NCBI RefSeq assembly: GCF_018131005.1
Contig: NZ_JAFCJK010000004.1
Span: forward strand, 310,001 to 374,000
DNA: 64,000 nucleotides
Source: Bradyrhizobium lablabi
GTDB taxonomy: Bacteria > Pseudomonadota > Alphaproteobacteria > Rhizobiales > Xanthobacteraceae
Direction: 5' to 3'
Part shown: one piece after another, positions 51,626 through 59,777 of the stretch
How the letters are laid out: the number at the start of each line of letters is the position of its first letter
Position numbering within the stretch: the stretch's first letter is position 1
Translations under genes and position numbers: made by a program
Notes under the pieces: model-generated
Seen by the model: the letters and a program-made list of their open reading frames with translations, nothing else
Told to the model about the DNA's origin: nothing
The model's database searches: none

Positions 51626-52426
51626 ATGAATAGAGCAAAACCTCGCGCATTGATCCGAATTACGGCAGCGGCGGCGTCGGTTGCCATACTTGCAGCAGTG
51701 AACAGCCGCGACGCTCGCGCCGATGATTCCGCAAGCCTGCTGAAGGCAATGACGGACTATACCGCTGCCCAGAAATCGATCACGGCGACGTTCGACAGCG
51801 ACGTCGAGGTCATCACGCCCGATTTGCAAAAGATTCAGTTCGCCAGTTCCGGTCAATTGAGAATGGCGCGACCTGACAAGCTGCGCGTCAAGCGCACCGG
51901 CGGCTATGCCGATGTCGATCTGGTGTATGACGGGAAGCTCGTCTCGCTCTATGGCAACAACGCCAAGGCCTATGTACAGACGGAAGCGCCCGGCACGATC
52001 GATCAACTGGTCGACGCCATTCAGGCGAAGACGGGCGCAGCAATGCCGGGTACCGATCTGCTGCTCACCAATTCCTTCGACGTGCTGACGTCCGACGTCA
52101 TCGAGGGCCGTCATATCGGGCAGGGCGTGGTCGATGGCGTTGAGTGCGAGCATCTTGCGTTTCGCGGACATGACACGGACTGGCAGATCTGGATCCAGAC
52201 CGGCGCGCAGCCGATTCCGCGCAAATATGTGATCACCAGCAAGACCATTGCTGGCGCGCCGCAATACACGCTGCGGATCAAGGACTGGAAGACCGACCCG
52301 ATCGCGGACGCGGACGCCTTTGCCTTCAAACCACCGGAGGGCGCAATGAAGGTCGGCCTAGACTCCGACGTCATGATCGAATTTGACGAAGTGCCTGCGG
52401 GCACAACCGCTGGAGCCAAGAAATGA
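51626..52426 (+). CDS. DUF2092-family periplasmic protein
   Basis: 266 residues. ATG with GGAGG upstream; signal peptide with cleavage near 'NSRDARA'. The mature domain begins 'LLKAMTDYTAAQKSITATFD' and shows the DUF2092 pattern 'LRMARPDKLRVKRTGGYADV' and 'DLVYDGKLVSLYGNNAKAYV', a LolA-like half-barrel that in relatives binds lipids or lipoproteins. Function unproven. It overlaps the next gene by four bases (ATGA). Confidence 0.85.
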   Translation: MNRAKPRALIRITAAAASVAILAAVNSRDARADDSASLLKAMTDYTAAQKSITATFDSDVEVITPDLQKIQFASSGQLRMARPDKLRVKRTGGYADVDLVYDGKLVSLYGNNAKAYVQTEAPGTIDQLVDAIQAKTGAAMPGTDLLLTNSFDVLTSDVIEGRHIGQGVVDGVECEHLAFRGHDTDWQIWIQTGAQPIPRKYVITSKTIAGAPQYTLRIKDWKTDPIADADAFAFKPPEGAMKVGLDSDVMIEFDEVPAGTTAGAKK

Positions 52427-52713
52427 CCATCTCGCTTCGCAACACGTTTCTGCTTCTCACCGCCTTCACCGCCTTCTCGGGCGCTCTGCTTTGGAACGGC
52501 AAGAGCGATGTCGAACAAGGGCTGATTTCCACCTCGGAGGCACGGGTCGGGCGACCGCTGACGCCGATGAGCTATGCCGGCGTCGCGCGTCGGACCACGC
52601 GTCGCGCGGTCTATGGCACTGCGGCGGCCGCGGCAGCAGCAGGCGCCTATGCGGCGACGCCGGGCTGCGTGCAAGTGACGAACGCCTATGGCCAAGTCGT
52701 TACCAGATGCTGA
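52423..52713 (+). CDS. Small exported protein coupled to DUF2092
   Basis: 96 residues starting inside the DUF2092 stop. A hydrophobic N-terminal segment ('TFLLLTAFTAFSGALLW') serves as signal or anchor. The middle has 'SYAGVARRTTRRAVYG' and an alanine run; the last part has two Cys ('PGCVQVTNAYGQVVTRC'), probably a disulfide. The wording recalls short proteins that follow DUF2092 genes in rhizobia. Unknown function; the coupling suggests a complex with DUF2092. Confidence 0.75.
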   Translation: MTISLRNTFLLLTAFTAFSGALLWNGKSDVEQGLISTSEARVGRPLTPMSYAGVARRTTRRAVYGTAAAAAAAGAYAATPGCVQVTNAYGQVVTRC

Positions 52714-52867
52714 GATCGCTGCTTGTGGTCGCGAGGCTGAAACCAAAGGGCGTGCTGCGGCATTGAGCCCGCGCTCCCTTTGCAGTTGTCGCATTGTCCC
52801 TTGGTACAATGACCATGGGGCCAATCATTGAGTAGGTTCTCCTCCCTTTGAATGCAAGCTTGGGCTG

Positions 52868-52881
52868 GGAGTGATCACTCC
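52868..52881. promoter_or_regulatory. 14-bp perfect palindrome upstream of the FixK-like regulator
   Basis: GGAGTGATCACTCC, 39 bp before the start of the Crp/Fnr-family gene. It is not a FixK or Crp site (half-sites are adjacent). It could be the operator of another regulator or an autoregulatory site. Confidence 0.45.
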
Positions 52882-52920
52882 ACGCGCCAAGATGCGCGCA
52901 ATTGACGGAGGAATCGACTC

Positions 52921-53604
52921 ATGTTTGTGCGCATCACCACGGACAGGACGCCTCGCCCCAATTCGCTCAGCGATCTGGGCATGACAAGCGGTTCAAACTC
53001 AATCGTCAGCCTAAGTGAATTCACTTACAAAAAAGGGACGGAAATCTTTGGCGAGAAAGAGCCTGCCGAGTACGTCTATCAAGTGAAATGCGGAGCGGTG
53101 CGAAGTTACAAACTGCTTTCCGACGGTCGGCGCCAGATCGGTGCGTTTCACCTGGCCGGCGATATTTTTGGGTTGGAGAACTGTGGGGCGCATCGATTTA
53201 CTGCTGAAGCGGTCGTCGAGACCACTGTTCGCCTGATCAGACGGCAACGCCTTGAGCAAGTGGCCGAGACCGACGCAATTGTTTCGCGAAACCTGCTCAG
53301 CATGACGACGAGCAACCTTCAGCACGCGGAAAATCACATGCTGCTGCTGGGCCGAAAAACCTCGCTGGAGAAGGTGGCCGCCTTCTTGCTTGAAATGGAC
53401 GGACGGCTGTCCGCCGCTGGCGTAATGGCCCTGCCAATGTCCCGCCTTGACATCGCCGATTACCTTGGCTTGAGGCTCGAAACCGTGTCGCGTGCGCTCT
53501 CTCGACTGCATGAGGCGCGCATCCTCGACTTCATCGGCCACAATCAACGCGAAATCGTGCTCCTCGACCGGCGGCGGCTTGCACGCTTCGACCTGCCAAG
53601 CTGA
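52921..53604 (+). CDS. Crp/Fnr-family transcription factor, FixK-like
   Basis: 227 residues; GGAGG upstream. A cNMP-binding-type beta-roll (about 25-140: 'YKKGTEIFGEKEPAEYVYQV', 'RQIGAFHLAGDIFGLE') is followed by a winged helix ending with 'MSRLDIADYLGLRLETVSRA', containing E-x-x-S-R, the residues that read TTGA half-sites in FNR/FixK. No N-terminal cluster of four Cys is present, so it is not itself an oxygen-sensing Fnr; control would come from expression or a post-translational signal, as for FixK. Three matching boxes lie within 9 kb upstream. Confidence 0.9.
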   Translation: MFVRITTDRTPRPNSLSDLGMTSGSNSIVSLSEFTYKKGTEIFGEKEPAEYVYQVKCGAVRSYKLLSDGRRQIGAFHLAGDIFGLENCGAHRFTAEAVVETTVRLIRRQRLEQVAETDAIVSRNLLSMTTSNLQHAENHMLLLGRKTSLEKVAAFLLEMDGRLSAAGVMALPMSRLDIADYLGLRLETVSRALSRLHEARILDFIGHNQREIVLLDRRRLARFDLPS

Positions 53605-53790
53605 GAAAGCCTGAGTACCGTCGGAAGACAAAGCTTCCACTGATCGAAACCTGAGCTGCAATCATCAGTGGCCTCGCGATGCATGCAGCTCTACCGATGA
53701 TGGGCGAGGCTCGTATTGCGCGACACCGAAGACCGCCAGGAAGACGGTCTTCGCATGCCTGCTTATTCTGTCACGAGAGTAGGGTTGGGA

Positions 53791-54033
53791 TTACGGTCGA
53801 ATGCCGTTCCTCTGCGCGCAAGCGCGGTAAGCGGAATAACCTGCCGCGTTTGCCGCGGCTGTGGCGCCGCTGGTCATGCTTCCGGCGCCAGCCGCGGCGG
53901 CCGCGTTCGCCTGCCTGAAGCATTCAGCTCGGATAGCATTGACATCTTTCTTCGGCGCCGCCTCCGCGCTGAAAGCACAACCCAGCACGAGAACGATCAA
54001 CGCGAGAGTATTTAGCAATTTTGCACTTCTCAT
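53791..54033 (-). CDS. Small secreted alanine-rich protein
   Basis: 80 residues; GGGAGG six bases before the ATG. Signal peptide 'LLNTLALIVLVLGCAFSAEA' with cleavage before 'APKKD'. The mature part 'NAIRAECFRQANAAAAAGAG' and 'ATAAANAAGYSAYRACAQRN' has two Cys and many Ala, a helical hairpin closed by a disulfide. Similar 'Phr-like' tiny exported proteins are frequent in Bradyrhizobium; role unknown. Confidence 0.75.
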   Translation of the reverse strand: MRSAKLLNTLALIVLVLGCAFSAEAAPKKDVNAIRAECFRQANAAAAAGAGSMTSGATAAANAAGYSAYRACAQRNGIRP

Positions 54034-54347
54034 TACTAACCTCCCTGGTTTTGCTGGTTTACCTCCCAGCTTAGTATCAAAGTTCCTAGAGCTTTATCGG
54101 TTCCGATTGATCATGACCGAAGTCCAGATTCTTGTTTGACACGTTTCTTCATGCGAACCGGCATCCACTTCGCTCGACTACGCCATAGCGGACGCCTATG
54201 ACTCCCAGGACTGTACTCACCCGCGTTCGAAGCTGAAAGGCGGCAGCAATGTCCATCGTCCCCGTTGCAACTTGAAATCCATCCACTGGGCAGCTACGTT
54301 CACGACCACTTTGTGACGTGGCCATTTCCGACGATTGGGGGCTTCCG
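54034..54347. other. Intergenic stretch, no gene seen
   Basis: 314 bp between the divergent small secreted protein and the serine hydrolase. AT-rich from about 54040 to 54140, where both promoters probably lie. No box matching TTGA-N6-TCAA and no strong hairpin were found. Confidence 0.4.
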
Positions 54348-55646
54348 ATGATGCTCCGTGGTCTTTTGTCTGCAACGATTGTCGCCGTCTGCATCGCTTT
54401 TTCTGCTGCTGCCGAGTCGCTTCCAACCGCATCACTGGCGGAGGAGGTAGGCCTATCGGCGCAGCGCCTGAAAATACTCGATGCCGTCTTCCAGTCCGAA
54501 GTGGACAGCGGAAAAATACCGGGCGCCGTCCTTCTGATCGTGCGCGACGGCAAAGTAGCTCATTCCCGCGCATTTGGCTATCAGGATCGCGAGAAGCAGG
54601 TTGTCATGAAGCCGGATGCAATCTTCCGGATCGCCTCCATGACCAAACCGCTTGTCTCCGTCGCGGCCATGATGCTGGTCGAGGAGGGCAAGCTCCAGCT
54701 CATATCGCCGGTGTCGTCGGTTTTGCCCGAATTCAAGGACGTGAAAGTCGGCGTCGAGAAGGTCAATCAGGACACCGGCAAGCCTGAGCTCGCGCTGGCG
54801 CCCGCGCAGCGCGAAATGACGATCCAGGACTTGTTGCGCCATACGTCAGGACTGACCTACGGACAGTTCGGCGATTCATTGGTCAAGCAGGCCTATCGCA
54901 ACGCAAACATCGGAGCGCCGGGCGACAACCTCGCGGCTGTCGTGAGCAAGCTATCGCAGTTGCCGCTCGCTTATCAGCCGGGCACGACGTTCGAATACGG
55001 TGCGTCGACGGACGTCCTCGGCCGTGTTGTCGAGGTCGTGTCGGGTATGGAACTGGATCGGTTCATCGCCGAGCGCATAACAAGGCCGCTCGGCATGCCG
55101 GACACCGGCTTCAACATAACCGAAGGGCAGATCGGCCGCGTCGCCGAACCGCAGGTTGACGCGGCGACCGGCAAGCGGCCACCCATGCGCGACCTGAGCG
55201 TGCCTGCCAGTTGGCTGTCCGGAGGAGGCGGCATGGTCTCCACCGCGGCGGATTACGCGCGCTTCTGTCAAATGCTTCTCAACGGCGGGGAATTCGATGG
55301 CGCCCGCATTCTCTCTCCGCGGACCGTGGCGTACATGACGACGGATCACTTGCCGCCTGGAACGGCCATAAGCCAGGCTGTACAGGGGTTGTTCGGTTCT
55401 CTCGTTCCAAGCCCCGCTCTTGGGCAAGGCTTTGGTCTCGGCTTCGCGGTTCGCACCGATGCCGGTCGCAATCCGATGCCGGGTTCGGCGGGAGAGTTCT
55501 ACTGGACCGGGTCGTCAGGGACGACCTTTTGGGTCGATCCGAACGAGAAGCTGATCGCCGTCATGATGGTGCAGGTGTCGATAGGCCGGAGTGCCTACTA
55601 CCGCTCGCTGATCCGAAACATGGTCTATCAAGCCTTCGCCAAGTGA
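54348..55646 (+). CDS. Secreted serine hydrolase, beta-lactamase class C family
   Basis: 432 residues from the ATG at 54348 (GGGGG upstream); an upstream in-frame GTG at 54318 is not needed. Signal peptide with cleavage near 'FSAAAES'. Nucleophile motif S97-M-T-K100 in 'FRIASMTKP', 'LLRHTSGLTYG', Tyr motif in 'TFEYGASTDVLG', and late 'PGSAGEFYWTGSSGTTFWVD'. It is an esterase or DD-peptidase-like enzyme in the periplasm. It is a paralogue of the cytoplasmic protein at 9886, differing by the added signal peptide. Confidence 0.9.
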   Translation: MMLRGLLSATIVAVCIAFSAAAESLPTASLAEEVGLSAQRLKILDAVFQSEVDSGKIPGAVLLIVRDGKVAHSRAFGYQDREKQVVMKPDAIFRIASMTKPLVSVAAMMLVEEGKLQLISPVSSVLPEFKDVKVGVEKVNQDTGKPELALAPAQREMTIQDLLRHTSGLTYGQFGDSLVKQAYRNANIGAPGDNLAAVVSKLSQLPLAYQPGTTFEYGASTDVLGRVVEVVSGMELDRFIAERITRPLGMPDTGFNITEGQIGRVAEPQVDAATGKRPPMRDLSVPASWLSGGGGMVSTAADYARFCQMLLNGGEFDGARILSPRTVAYMTTDHLPPGTAISQAVQGLFGSLVPSPALGQGFGLGFAVRTDAGRNPMPGSAGEFYWTGSSGTTFWVDPNEKLIAVMMVQVSIGRSAYYRSLIRNMVYQAFAK

Positions 55647-55972
55647 GGGGCACCGGCACCGCGTCAAGCAAGAGTTGGAACGCGCCGGCGCGCGCGGGCG
55701 AAGCCGGGTCGAGCAAGGCCTGGCACAAACTGCACATCTCTTCCGCGCAGCCCTGAGTTATCCTCGACACTCCAACAGGCTTCAAGAAGAGCCGTCTCCG
55801 CGTGGGGCCAAGGCCACGCCATGGCCGGCGCGAGGCGACCACGAGCGGCATTGGTGCAGCATCCCGGCGTGAGGGAGAGCGCCTTGCCGGCGAGCTGCAT
55901 TGCACGGCGCTGATCGCCGTCGTCGTGCAGCTCTTCGCGGAATGAATCAGAGAGCCGATTGAGGCGCCCCCG
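55647..55972. other. Intergenic stretch, no gene seen
   Basis: 326 bp between the serine hydrolase and the cNMP-binding protein gene. Open frames on both strands are low-complexity shadows. Nothing supportable except the promoter expected for the downstream two-gene module. Confidence 0.4.
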
Positions 55973-56356
55973 ATGATCTCCAAGCCGGAAAACCCCTCCG
56001 TTCAAGCCGTATGGCAAGGTTTCGATCGCAAGGTGTTTCCTGAAGGGGCGACGATCTTCGCCGAAGGCGATATGGGAGCGGCCGCCTATATCCTGCTTCG
56101 TGGCGACGTCACGCTTCTCGCCGGGCCCGCCGACAAAAAGCGCACCTTGACCGAGTTGAAGCCCGGACAGATGTTCGGCGTGCATGCGCTCATGGCTGGA
56201 GCGCGGCGCGGGGCTACTGCTTTCACCAAGCAGGGATGCGAGGTGCTCACGGTGAGTGAGGACAAGCTCAAGCAGAAACTGGACGAGGCCGATCCGTTCG
56301 TCCGATACTGGGTCGACTATCTATCAAAACGTATCATCGAGCTGTCCGCGCAGTAG
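55973..56356 (+). CDS. Stand-alone cyclic nucleotide-binding domain protein
   Basis: 127 residues consisting of a single cNMP-binding beta-roll: 'RKVFPEGATIFAEGDMGAAA', 'YILLRGDVTLLAGPADKKRT', 'LKPGQMFGVHALMAGARRGA' (phosphate-binding cassette; the usual 'GE.AL....R.A' appears as 'GVHALMAGARRGAT', so Glu is replaced) and a C-terminal helix. There is no DNA-binding or catalytic domain. It lies 26 bp upstream of a transmembrane class III cyclase, so it is probably the receptor or buffer of its product. Confidence 0.87.
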   Translation: MISKPENPSVQAVWQGFDRKVFPEGATIFAEGDMGAAAYILLRGDVTLLAGPADKKRTLTELKPGQMFGVHALMAGARRGATAFTKQGCEVLTVSEDKLKQKLDEADPFVRYWVDYLSKRIIELSAQ

Positions 56357-56382
56357 GACCACCGCGGAGGCGGTAGCTTACC

Positions 56383-58530
56383 ATGCACTCCTCTCCGGCT
56401 CGCGAACCGCGCTTCACGCTGTTCGCTACAATCCTGACAATGTTTCTGTCCGCCGCTCTGCTCGTGGGGGTGGGAGTTACGATCACCGATTACGTTCAGA
56501 ACCGCAGGAATGCCATCAGAGTTGCCGCCGATTCCTTCAAGGAGAGAATCGACCGGATCAATGAACGGCGTGTCGCATTTTTCGGGTCGCCCTTCCTGAT
56601 CCTCGAGCAACTTCATGACGATCCCGTTTTTCGACAGGCAACCGGACCCAAGGACGCGGTGCTGAAATCGATCCTGTCCGGCCTGACGCTCAATCCGCAG
56701 ATCTCCGCCGTGTATGTCGGCTACGAGAACGGGAACTACTTTCACGTCCTGTCGATCGCGGACACCGAAAAGTCCTTTGTCGAAAAATTGGGTGGCCCCC
56801 CGGCCACGCGATTCGCGATTCAGGAAATCCGCGCCGACAACGGCGCTCGCGCAAGGACCTGGAAATTTCTCGATGCCGCTGGCCGGCAGGTAGGGATGCT
56901 CGGCGATGAGATCGCAAGCTACGATCCCCGTCGCCGCGACTGGTATCGCGACGCGCGTGCGCAACCCGGGAAAGTGACTCGCACCACACCGTATGTCTTC
57001 GCAGCCACTTCGCAGTTAGGAATGACCCTGGCGAAGGCATTCGAGGGCGGCGTGGTCGGCGTCGACATCACGCTCGAGCGGCTGATGAGCTATATCCGAT
57101 CGGTGAGGTCGAATGAAAATCAGCGCTTTGTGGCCTTTGACGACCAGAACCGTCTGCTGGCCCACTTCGATCCTGATCGAATGTTCAAGGCGTCCGGCGA
57201 CGGCGACGCCAAGTCGGTCGAACTTGCAACGACCGCGGATCTCACGGACTCCGTGGTTCGGGAGGCGTTGAAAGTCTTCGCTCGCGACGGTGCCTACCAA
57301 TCGGCAATTCTCGATGTTGGTGGCTCGGAATATATCGCCACGGTCCTGCATCAAGTCGCCAGGGACGGAGGCAACTTCTTCGTGCTCTATGCGGCTCCTC
57401 TCTCGGATTTCATGGGACCTCTGGCCCATGCCGCTGCACGAAGCATTCTGGCCGCACTGTCGGTCTTTGCCTTGGCCCTGCCGGCCATCATCTACTTCGC
57501 GCATTCGATTTCCAAACCGCTCAGCAGGCTTTCCCAAGAGGCGAAGCTGATCCAATCGTTCCAGCTTGCAGATCCCATCAAAATGGAATCGCGAGTGCAT
57601 GAGGTTAACACGCTGATCAGATCGATGTCGGGCATGAAGGGAGCCATTCGGGAAGTTTCCAAATTCGTGCCAAAGGCGCTGGTCAGGGAGCTCCTGCAAA
57701 GCGAGCGCACAGTCGAGGTCGGCGGCGTGACGCGGCGCGTCAGCATGCTATTCAGCGACATCAGGGATTTCACCGATATCGCCGGGGGCATGCCGCCTGA
57801 AACGCTGATGATCAACCTGTCCGAATATTTTGAAGAGCTCGCATCCCTGATCATCAGGGAGAGCGGAACGGTCGACAAATACATCGGCGACGCGATATTC
57901 GCCTTCTGGAATGCGCCGCTTCCGGTCGCGCGACACGAACACGTGGCCTGTGCGACGGCCCTGAAATGCCGTGTCGCGTTGCGGCACCTGAACGAGCGCT
58001 GGGCCGAGCGAGGTTTGGTGCCGTGGCACACACGGTTCGGGGTTCACGTCGGCGAGGCGGTCCTTGGCAATGTCGGGTCATCCGACCGAATTGATTATAC
58101 GGCGATCGGCGACACCGTGAACATCGCGTCCCGCCTGGAGGGGCTGAACAAGTATTATGGCAGCAGCATCCTTGCGAGCGGAGGCATCGCCGACGTCTGT
58201 TCAGATCAGTTCCTGTTCCGGCGGGTGGACCGCAGCCAGCCCAAGGGGGCCGGAAAGCCGGTGGATGTCTTCGAGCTTCTCGGCATGATTGAAGGCCCTG
58301 AGGAGAGCCGCGCCACGCCGGAAATGGCGCGGCTCGTCGAGGACTGGAATCGCGTCTACAAGGTGTATGCGAGCAGGGATTGGCTCCGCACGCTCGATGC
58401 GCTGCAGGAGTTTGCCGCCGGCCATCCCGACGATGTCGTGGCCGGAATCTATCTTTCCCGGGTGATCGGATTTGTGCTGGACCCTCCGCCCGACAATTGG
58501 GACGGCATCATCCACTTCAGCCAGAAATGA
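56383..58530 (+). CDS. Transmembrane class III adenylate cyclase with dCache sensor and HAMP
   Basis: 715 residues. Membrane helix about 13-37, a large periplasmic dCache-type domain (about 45-340; 'YDPRRRDWYRDARAQPGKVT' with 'TTPYVFAATSQLGMTLAKAF' is diagnostic), a second helix about 347-372, a HAMP-like linker ('SKPLSRLSQEAKLI') and a C-terminal cyclase domain with metal Asp residues in 'LFSDIRDFTDIAG' and 'YIGDAIFAFWNAP', plus 'TAIGDTVNIASRLEG'. dCache domains bind small ligands such as amino acids. The cyclase is followed by about 90 extra residues. Probably makes cAMP for the cNMP-binding protein encoded just upstream. Confidence 0.93.
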   Translation: MHSSPAREPRFTLFATILTMFLSAALLVGVGVTITDYVQNRRNAIRVAADSFKERIDRINERRVAFFGSPFLILEQLHDDPVFRQATGPKDAVLKSILSGLTLNPQISAVYVGYENGNYFHVLSIADTEKSFVEKLGGPPATRFAIQEIRADNGARARTWKFLDAAGRQVGMLGDEIASYDPRRRDWYRDARAQPGKVTRTTPYVFAATSQLGMTLAKAFEGGVVGVDITLERLMSYIRSVRSNENQRFVAFDDQNRLLAHFDPDRMFKASGDGDAKSVELATTADLTDSVVREALKVFARDGAYQSAILDVGGSEYIATVLHQVARDGGNFFVLYAAPLSDFMGPLAHAAARSILAALSVFALALPAIIYFAHSISKPLSRLSQEAKLIQSFQLADPIKMESRVHEVNTLIRSMSGMKGAIREVSKFVPKALVRELLQSERTVEVGGVTRRVSMLFSDIRDFTDIAGGMPPETLMINLSEYFEELASLIIRESGTVDKYIGDAIFAFWNAPLPVARHEHVACATALKCRVALRHLNERWAERGLVPWHTRFGVHVGEAVLGNVGSSDRIDYTAIGDTVNIASRLEGLNKYYGSSILASGGIADVCSDQFLFRRVDRSQPKGAGKPVDVFELLGMIEGPEESRATPEMARLVEDWNRVYKVYASRDWLRTLDALQEFAAGHPDDVVAGIYLSRVIGFVLDPPPDNWDGIIHFSQK

Positions 58531-58682
58531 AGCCGCCCCTTACGTCGGAACACCGGCGCGCGATGAAATGAGGAAGAAAATCATCATCGCACTCTAGGCA
58601 TGAGCCGGTTGTCCGGCCGAATGCGAACCACTGATTTGCCCGACGCAGCAAGCTCGCGCATGAAAAATATAGTGCTTCGGGT

Positions 58683-59043
58683 TTGACCCAAATCAGGTGT
58701 TGAATCCGCCCGTCTCACCCGATCGAGGGGCGCTTCGCGATCGTCACGGGTGTTGCGGTGAGATGCGGTGGACGCAGCGGCACACGAGACGAACGTGCCA
58801 AGGCGGACGGCGAAGTCGTGTGGTCCTGACGCCCCAGTGGCTGGTGTTAGGTTCTTGAGAAGCTCGCGCTTCGCAGGGATGACGGTGGCAACAAAGCCCG
58901 GTCTCACCGAGGAGAGCACGTATAAGCCGTAAAACCATCGCGCAGGGAAAGCCGGGTCGTTTCCGGTTACACCTGTGGTCCTACCCCGGTGCTTTTTGTT
59001 GCACCGGGCCCATGGGTGCAATCGGCACCCGGCTTTCCCTGCG
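58683..59043. repeat. Long dispersed repeat with nested hairpins
   Basis: About 360 bp of non-coding DNA whose wording ('gatcgaggggcgctt', 'gtggacgcagcgg', 'ggcgaagtcgtgtggtcctg', 'gggagcacg..taagccg') I know as a repeat scattered in Bradyrhizobium-type genomes. Its 3' end folds: CGCAGGGAAAGCCGGGT (58941-58957) pairs perfectly over 17 bp with 59027-59043, enclosing CCCGGTGC/GCACCGGG (58985-58992 / 59001-59008) and GGGTGC/GCACCC (59014-59019 / 59025-59030). A minus-strand frame through it (58584-59021) is not protein-like. Confidence 0.75.
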
Positions 59044-59184
59044 CCCTCCTTGAAGTAAGGGCGGGATGTTCACACAAGACTCGGACAATTCATGTCGCGA
59101 GAATGCGGACACACATCCTCACCACTGTTTGACAATCAATCGACGCGCCGGGGTCCCATCCTCCCCAAGGGAAGGGTGAAGAAA

Positions 59185-59646
59185 TCACACCGGCAGCGCG
59201 GTGGAGTACTTCACCTGGCTCAATGCAAAACTCGACTCGATCGAGGCGATGCCGTCGAGCCGTGTCAGCTTGTTCTTCAGGAACGCCTCATAGGAGGAGA
59301 GGTCCGCGGCGACGACGCGCAGGAGGTAGTCGCGGTTGCCCGTCATCAGATAGCACTCCAGCACTTCGTCCCATTTGGAGATCGCGCGGGCGAAGCGGTT
59401 GAGGTCTTCCTCCTTCTGCCGCGCGAGCTTGATCGAGATGAACACGCTGACGTGAAGCCCGAGCGATTTCTGATCGACGGTCGCGATGTAGCGGCTGATC
59501 ACGCCGCGCTCTTCGAGGAGTTTCACTCGCCGGTGGCAAGGCGACACTGATAGGCCGACCTTGTCGGCGAGCTCCTGCATGGTCATGCGACCGTCGGTCT
59601 GGAGCAGGCTGAGGATCTTGCGGTCGATGGCATCCAGAGTGGGCAT
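59185..59646 (-). CDS. Lrp/AsnC-family transcriptional regulator
   Basis: 153 residues: N-terminal HTH ('LDAIDRKILSLLQTDGRMTM', recognition helix 'LADKVGLSVSPCHRRVKLLE') and C-terminal RAM domain ('VFISIKLARQKEEDLNRFAR', 'YLMTGNRDYLLRVVAADLSS') that binds amino acids. It is divergent from the transketolase-like gene, with a 22-bp dyad between them, so it probably regulates that gene in response to an amino acid. Confidence 0.93.
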   Translation of the reverse strand: MPTLDAIDRKILSLLQTDGRMTMQELADKVGLSVSPCHRRVKLLEERGVISRYIATVDQKSLGLHVSVFISIKLARQKEEDLNRFARAISKWDEVLECYLMTGNRDYLLRVVAADLSSYEAFLKNKLTRLDGIASIESSFALSQVKYSTALPV

Positions 59647-59678
59647 TGGGATGAACTCGTTCAGTGAGGGCAGGGCGT

Positions 59679-59700
59679 GGCAAATTATCCCAAATTTGCC
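59679..59700. promoter_or_regulatory. Candidate Lrp-type operator
   Basis: GGCAAATT (59679-59686) and AATTTGCC (59693-59700), 8-bp arms around six bases, midway between the divergent lrp and transketolase genes. AT-rich inverted repeats at this position are typical Lrp/AsnC sites. Confidence 0.6.
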
Positions 59701-59777
59701 TGTGCTGTCGCGAGGATTTGAGATTTAAGCTCTCTTTGCCGGCGGTATCATCGGCAACATCGCTCTGGAGCTTTGCC

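Noticed and set aside
58584..59021. 145-residue minus-strand open frame
   Set aside because: It lies within the dispersed hairpin repeat and the translation is not protein-like.
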